This document shows positions 6,328-7,738 of a stretch of DNA of 7,738 bases, piece by piece. Numbering within the stretch: position 1 is the first letter of the stretch; each line of letters begins with the position of its first letter. The position numbers and the translations under genes were made by a program. The notes under the pieces are model-generated. The model searched no databases and was not told where the DNA came from. It saw only the letters and a program-made list of their open reading frames with translations. This DNA comes from Microcaldota archaeon (lineage in GTDB: Archaea; Micrarchaeota; Micrarchaeia; Micrarchaeales; CABMGC01): positions 1 through 7,738 of the forward strand of contig JASHTL010000051.1 in the NCBI GenBank assembly GCA_030040595.1, given 5' to 3'.

Positions 6328-6334
6328 ATATTAT
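6328..6334 (-). promoter_or_regulatory. Candidate TATA box for the transglutaminase-like gene
   Basis: On the minus strand ATAATAT is centred about 33 bases before ATG 6298, predicting a leader of five to eight bases. The rest of the 91-base gap holds a weak inverted repeat (TGCC/GGCA, near 6357-6370) followed on the minus strand by a pyrimidine-rich stretch, which might end the asparaginase transcript. Confidence 0.35.
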
Positions 6335-6389
6335 CGTATGCTTATTGAAGGAAAGTGCCTGCAGTGGCAGTACACACAGAATGAGTCTT

Positions 6390-6893
6390 TTACGCCCTTT
6401 TCCGCTCTACAAACTGGCCGTTGTTTGCCTTGACCACATTATTTGCAGCGTATATCCTGCCGCTCATTGCGATGTACACGCCCTCAGTAAGAACATTCAT
6501 AGCGCCTATCGCCGTTCCTATGTTAAAGGCAGCGTCGGATCCTACGAACCTTTCCGGGAGCAGGGATCCCGTCAGTACTATCAGCTTGCCCTTGATCAGG
6601 CTCAGCGCCCTTGCAGTCTTTACCATGGTGTCAGTACCGTGCGTTATAAGGATCTTGTCCGCATCTGAGCGGGAGCAGACGTCATACAGGAGTCGCCTGT
6701 CACGTTGGGTCATATCAAGGCTGTCTTTTCTCAGTACGCTTCTTATCTCGTAATCGAAGTTTGGGTTTACCGCTCCAAGTACCCTCTTTGCTGCAGGCTC
6801 GGTTATCTCGAACGCATAACTTCCCTTTCCCCTGGGATAGTCCTTGTCTATTGTGCCTCCGGTCTGTAATACAAGTATTCTGGTTCTCTCCAT
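6390..6893 (-). CDS. Short single-domain L-asparaginase-like protein
   Basis: A 167-residue protein that corresponds to the N-terminal catalytic domain of type I/II L-asparaginases (Asn to Asp plus ammonia) and lacks the C-terminal domain, which brings typical enzymes to about 330 residues. Active-site motifs are all visible: QTGGTI (10-15, catalytic T14), RKDSLDM (55-61, S58), HGTDT (85-89, T87 and D88) and K155 in VVKANN, equivalent to E. coli T12, S58, T89-D90 and K162. Because it ends neatly just after the Lys motif, I regard it as a member of the known short asparaginase-domain family rather than a truncation. Actual substrate is uncertain, since full asparaginases form the site between subunits. 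A TATA box about 25 bases before ATG 6893 and no ribosome binding site suggest a leaderless message. It is divergent from gatC. Confidence 0.88.
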   Translation of the reverse strand: MERTRILVLQTGGTIDKDYPRGKGSYAFEITEPAAKRVLGAVNPNFDYEIRSVLRKDSLDMTQRDRRLLYDVCSRSDADKILITHGTDTMVKTARALSLIKGKLIVLTGSLLPERFVGSDAAFNIGTAIGAMNVLTEGVYIAMSGRIYAANNVVKANNGQFVERKRA

Positions 6894-6914
6894 GGTTTTA
6901 TTTGGTTTTTCTTG

Positions 6915-6922
6915 ATATATAA
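6915..6922 (-). promoter_or_regulatory. TATA box for the asparaginase-like gene
   Basis: On the minus strand the bases read TTATATAT. The centre is about 25 bases before ATG 6893, which places transcription start at or next to the start codon. With no Shine-Dalgarno sequence between, the message is predicted leaderless. Confidence 0.6.
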
Positions 6923-6947
6923 GGATTCTCCTGGTTTAGCTGGGTGA

Positions 6948-6958
6948 TCCGGTCCGGA
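6948..6958 (+). promoter_or_regulatory. GC-rich palindrome in the divergent asparaginase/gatC promoter region
   Basis: TCCGGTCCGGA is a perfect inverted repeat with five-base arms around one central base; the overlapping GTCCGGAC is also palindromic. It is GC-rich in an otherwise AT-rich region and lies roughly midway between the two TATA boxes (about 26 and 31 bases away). It is a candidate operator for a regulator acting on both genes; this is inference. Confidence 0.35.
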
Positions 6959-6988
6959 CTATGCACAACAAGCTCTTTCCACAAAAAG

Positions 6989-6996
6989 TATAAATA
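6989..6996 (+). promoter_or_regulatory. TATA box for gatC-gatA
   Basis: TATAAATA is preceded by an A-rich ACAAAAAG stretch that fits a TFB recognition element. The centre is about 26 bases before 7018, giving a leader of about 17 bases that contains the AGGGA ribosome binding site. Confidence 0.65.
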
Positions 6997-7024
6997 AATT
7001 GGTAATTATACTTTCTCTATCTGC

Positions 7025-7029
7025 AGGGA
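7025..7029 (+). promoter_or_regulatory. Ribosome binding site that decides the gatC start
   Basis: AGGGA lies five bases before ATG 7035. With the upstream TATA box it argues for this ATG over the in-frame TTG at 6999, which would lie upstream of the predicted transcription start. Confidence 0.5.
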
Positions 7030-7034
7030 CTTTT

Positions 7035-7307
7035 ATGCTTGATGGAGATTTTGACAGGTTACTTGGCATATGCAGGCTGGAGCTTACCGATGACGAGAGG
7101 CAGCGGGTCAAGTCGGAGATAGAGGAGGTAATAAAATATTTCGACAGTTTGGATAGGATAGACTGCAGCTCCGAGAGCGAGGCGTACCAGCCCGTCCCTA
7201 TACGGGAAAAGGTGAGGGGCGATGCAGTTGAGGCCTGCCAGGATGCCGATCTTCTGCTAAAGAGCACCAAGACATACAGGTTTTACGTCATAGGGCCCAA
7301 GATATGA
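7035..7307 (+). CDS. gatC: Asp/Glu-tRNA amidotransferase subunit C (GatC)
   Basis: A 90-residue protein. The N-terminal part (LGICRLELTDDERQRVKSEI, about 9-28) is the conserved GatC helix pair, followed by VIKYFDSLDRID (about 31-42), the proline-containing linker (YQPVPIREKVRGD, about 50-62) and the C-terminal VIGPKI tail, where most GatC proteins end in VPKV or similar. GatC wraps around GatA and stabilises its contact with GatB in GatCAB, which converts Asp-tRNA(Asn) or Glu-tRNA(Gln) to the amidated form. Archaea generally use GatCAB for Asn-tRNA and GatDE for Gln-tRNA, so the Asn route is more likely. It overlaps gatA by four bases (ATGA), implying translational coupling. The start is ATG 7035, supported by AGGGA and the TATA box position. 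Confidence 0.88.
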   Translation: MLDGDFDRLLGICRLELTDDERQRVKSEIEEVIKYFDSLDRIDCSSESEAYQPVPIREKVRGDAVEACQDADLLLKSTKTYRFYVIGPKI

Positions 7308-7738
7308 GCAGTATAGACGAGTTTAGCAAGAAGCATAAGAAGGAAGGCTATTACGAAGAGCTGGCCAGACAGCTGAAAGAGGCTAACAAGAAGTACCATT
7401 TCATGAATCAGGTAAACGAAGAACTGACAGAGGGATATCCGATAAGTTTCAAGGACAACATATGCGTCAAAGGCGTTGAGACTACCTGCTCATCCGAGAT
7501 ACTGAAGGGCTATGTCCCTCCGTTCAGTGCCACAGTTGTGGAGAAGGCATTGGCCAACGGCTTCGGTTTTCTGGGCAAGACGAACATGGACGAGTTTGGC
7601 TTTGGTACTTTTGGAACAAATGCAAAGGAACCTGCGCGAAACCCTGTAAATCCAGACTACGTCTCCGGCGGCTCGAGCAGCGGCGCAGCTGTTGCCACAG
7701 CCCTCATGAAATATCACGCGGGAGTGGCGGTCTCCACA
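7304..7738 (+). CDS. gatA: Asp/Glu-tRNA amidotransferase subunit A (GatA), 3' end missing
   Basis: The first 145 residues of the amidase-family glutaminase subunit, which releases ammonia from Gln or Asn for transfer on GatB. Catalytic Lys50 sits in PISFKDN, and the amidase-signature segment SGGSSSGAAVA (121-131) holds the cis-serine, S125 by spacing to the Lys (75 residues, as in Staphylococcus GatA K79/S154). The nucleophilic Ser would be about residue 149, four residues past the window edge; the last visible residues GVAVST lead into the expected DTGGS motif. Also visible are GKTNMDEFGFG (91-101) and ARNPVNP (111-117). The region before Lys50 is short compared with about 79 residues in the bacterial enzyme, so the N-terminal helical part is reduced. 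The start overlaps the gatC stop. A gatB gene may follow outside the window. Confidence 0.95.
   Translation, partial: MSSIDEFSKKHKKEGYYEELARQLKEANKKYHFMNQVNEELTEGYPISFKDNICVKGVETTCSSEILKGYVPPFSATVVEKALANGFGFLGKTNMDEFGFGTFGTNAKEPARNPVNPDYVSGGSSSGAAVATALMKYHAGVAVST

Noticed and set aside
6267..6668. Plus-strand open frame antisense to the asparaginase gene
   Set aside because: The opposite strand encodes complete asparaginase motifs; this translation shows no domain.
6390..6893. Asparaginase gene as a truncated pseudogene missing its C-terminal domain
   Set aside because: All catalytic motifs are intact, the protein ends just after the Lys motif, and short single-domain members of this family of about this length are known. 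I saw no continuing asparaginase homology after the stop.
6999..7034. TTG start extending GatC by 12 residues
   Set aside because: It lies upstream of the transcription start predicted from the TATA box at 6989-6996, the added residues do not belong to the GatC family pattern, and ATG 7035 has its own AGGGA site.
1..7738. CRISPR arrays, insertion sequences, tRNA or rRNA genes
   Set aside because: No repeat-spacer pattern, terminal inverted repeats with transposase, cloverleaf sequence or conserved rRNA stretch was found by reading both strands.

Overview
The window looks archaeal. It carries a flap endonuclease of the FEN1/XPG type, an archaeal MBF1-type zinc-ribbon/helix-turn-helix protein, and TATA-box promoters placed about 25 bases before short-leader or leaderless starts. 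Where ribosome binding sites occur they are of the GGAGGTG/AGGTGA kind. Genes are tightly packed, with 4-base ATGA overlaps, a 1-base overlap and convergent genes sharing CTAG, and there is no gene-free stretch over 300 bases. Frequent AGG (Arg) and ATA (Ile) codons, compact genes and single-domain variants of known enzymes would fit a small-genome archaeon of the DPANN group (for example Micrarchaeota), but that placement is inference.

Layout. Bases 2-900 (+) hold two tandem Nudix proteins related to each other and to the IPP-isomerase-like branch; the first is cut by the window edge. Bases 897-2438 (-) encode a large membrane-embedded M50 (site-2) metalloprotease with a PDZ domain, convergent with the Nudix pair. 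A 58-base divergent promoter region separates it from 2497-4021 (+), an MBF1-FEN1 pair. Next come an unrecognised multi-pass membrane protein (4073-4795, +) and a 39-residue extremely basic protein (4795-4914, +) that overlaps it by one base. Bases 4933-6893 (-) carry three separately spaced genes: an ADP-ribose-pyrophosphatase-like Nudix hydrolase, a protein resembling a transglutaminase fold without its catalytic residues, and a short single-domain asparaginase. Across a divergent promoter region with a GC-rich palindrome, 7035-7738 (+) encode GatC and the first 145 residues of GatA, of the tRNA-dependent Asn/Gln amidotransferase GatCAB.

How they fit together. Three of the twelve genes are Nudix hydrolases (nucleotide or diphosphate clean-up). 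FEN1 and MBF1 are core replication/repair and transcription/translation-associated genes. GatC/GatA make amidated aminoacyl-tRNA, and the divergent asparaginase-like gene is chemically related (Asn/Gln deamidation). No mobile element, CRISPR array, tRNA or rRNA was seen. I do not see a convincing complete new multi-gene system. The most noteworthy items are the tiny basic protein, the apparently dead transglutaminase-like protein, and the asparaginase/GatCA arrangement with its shared palindrome.
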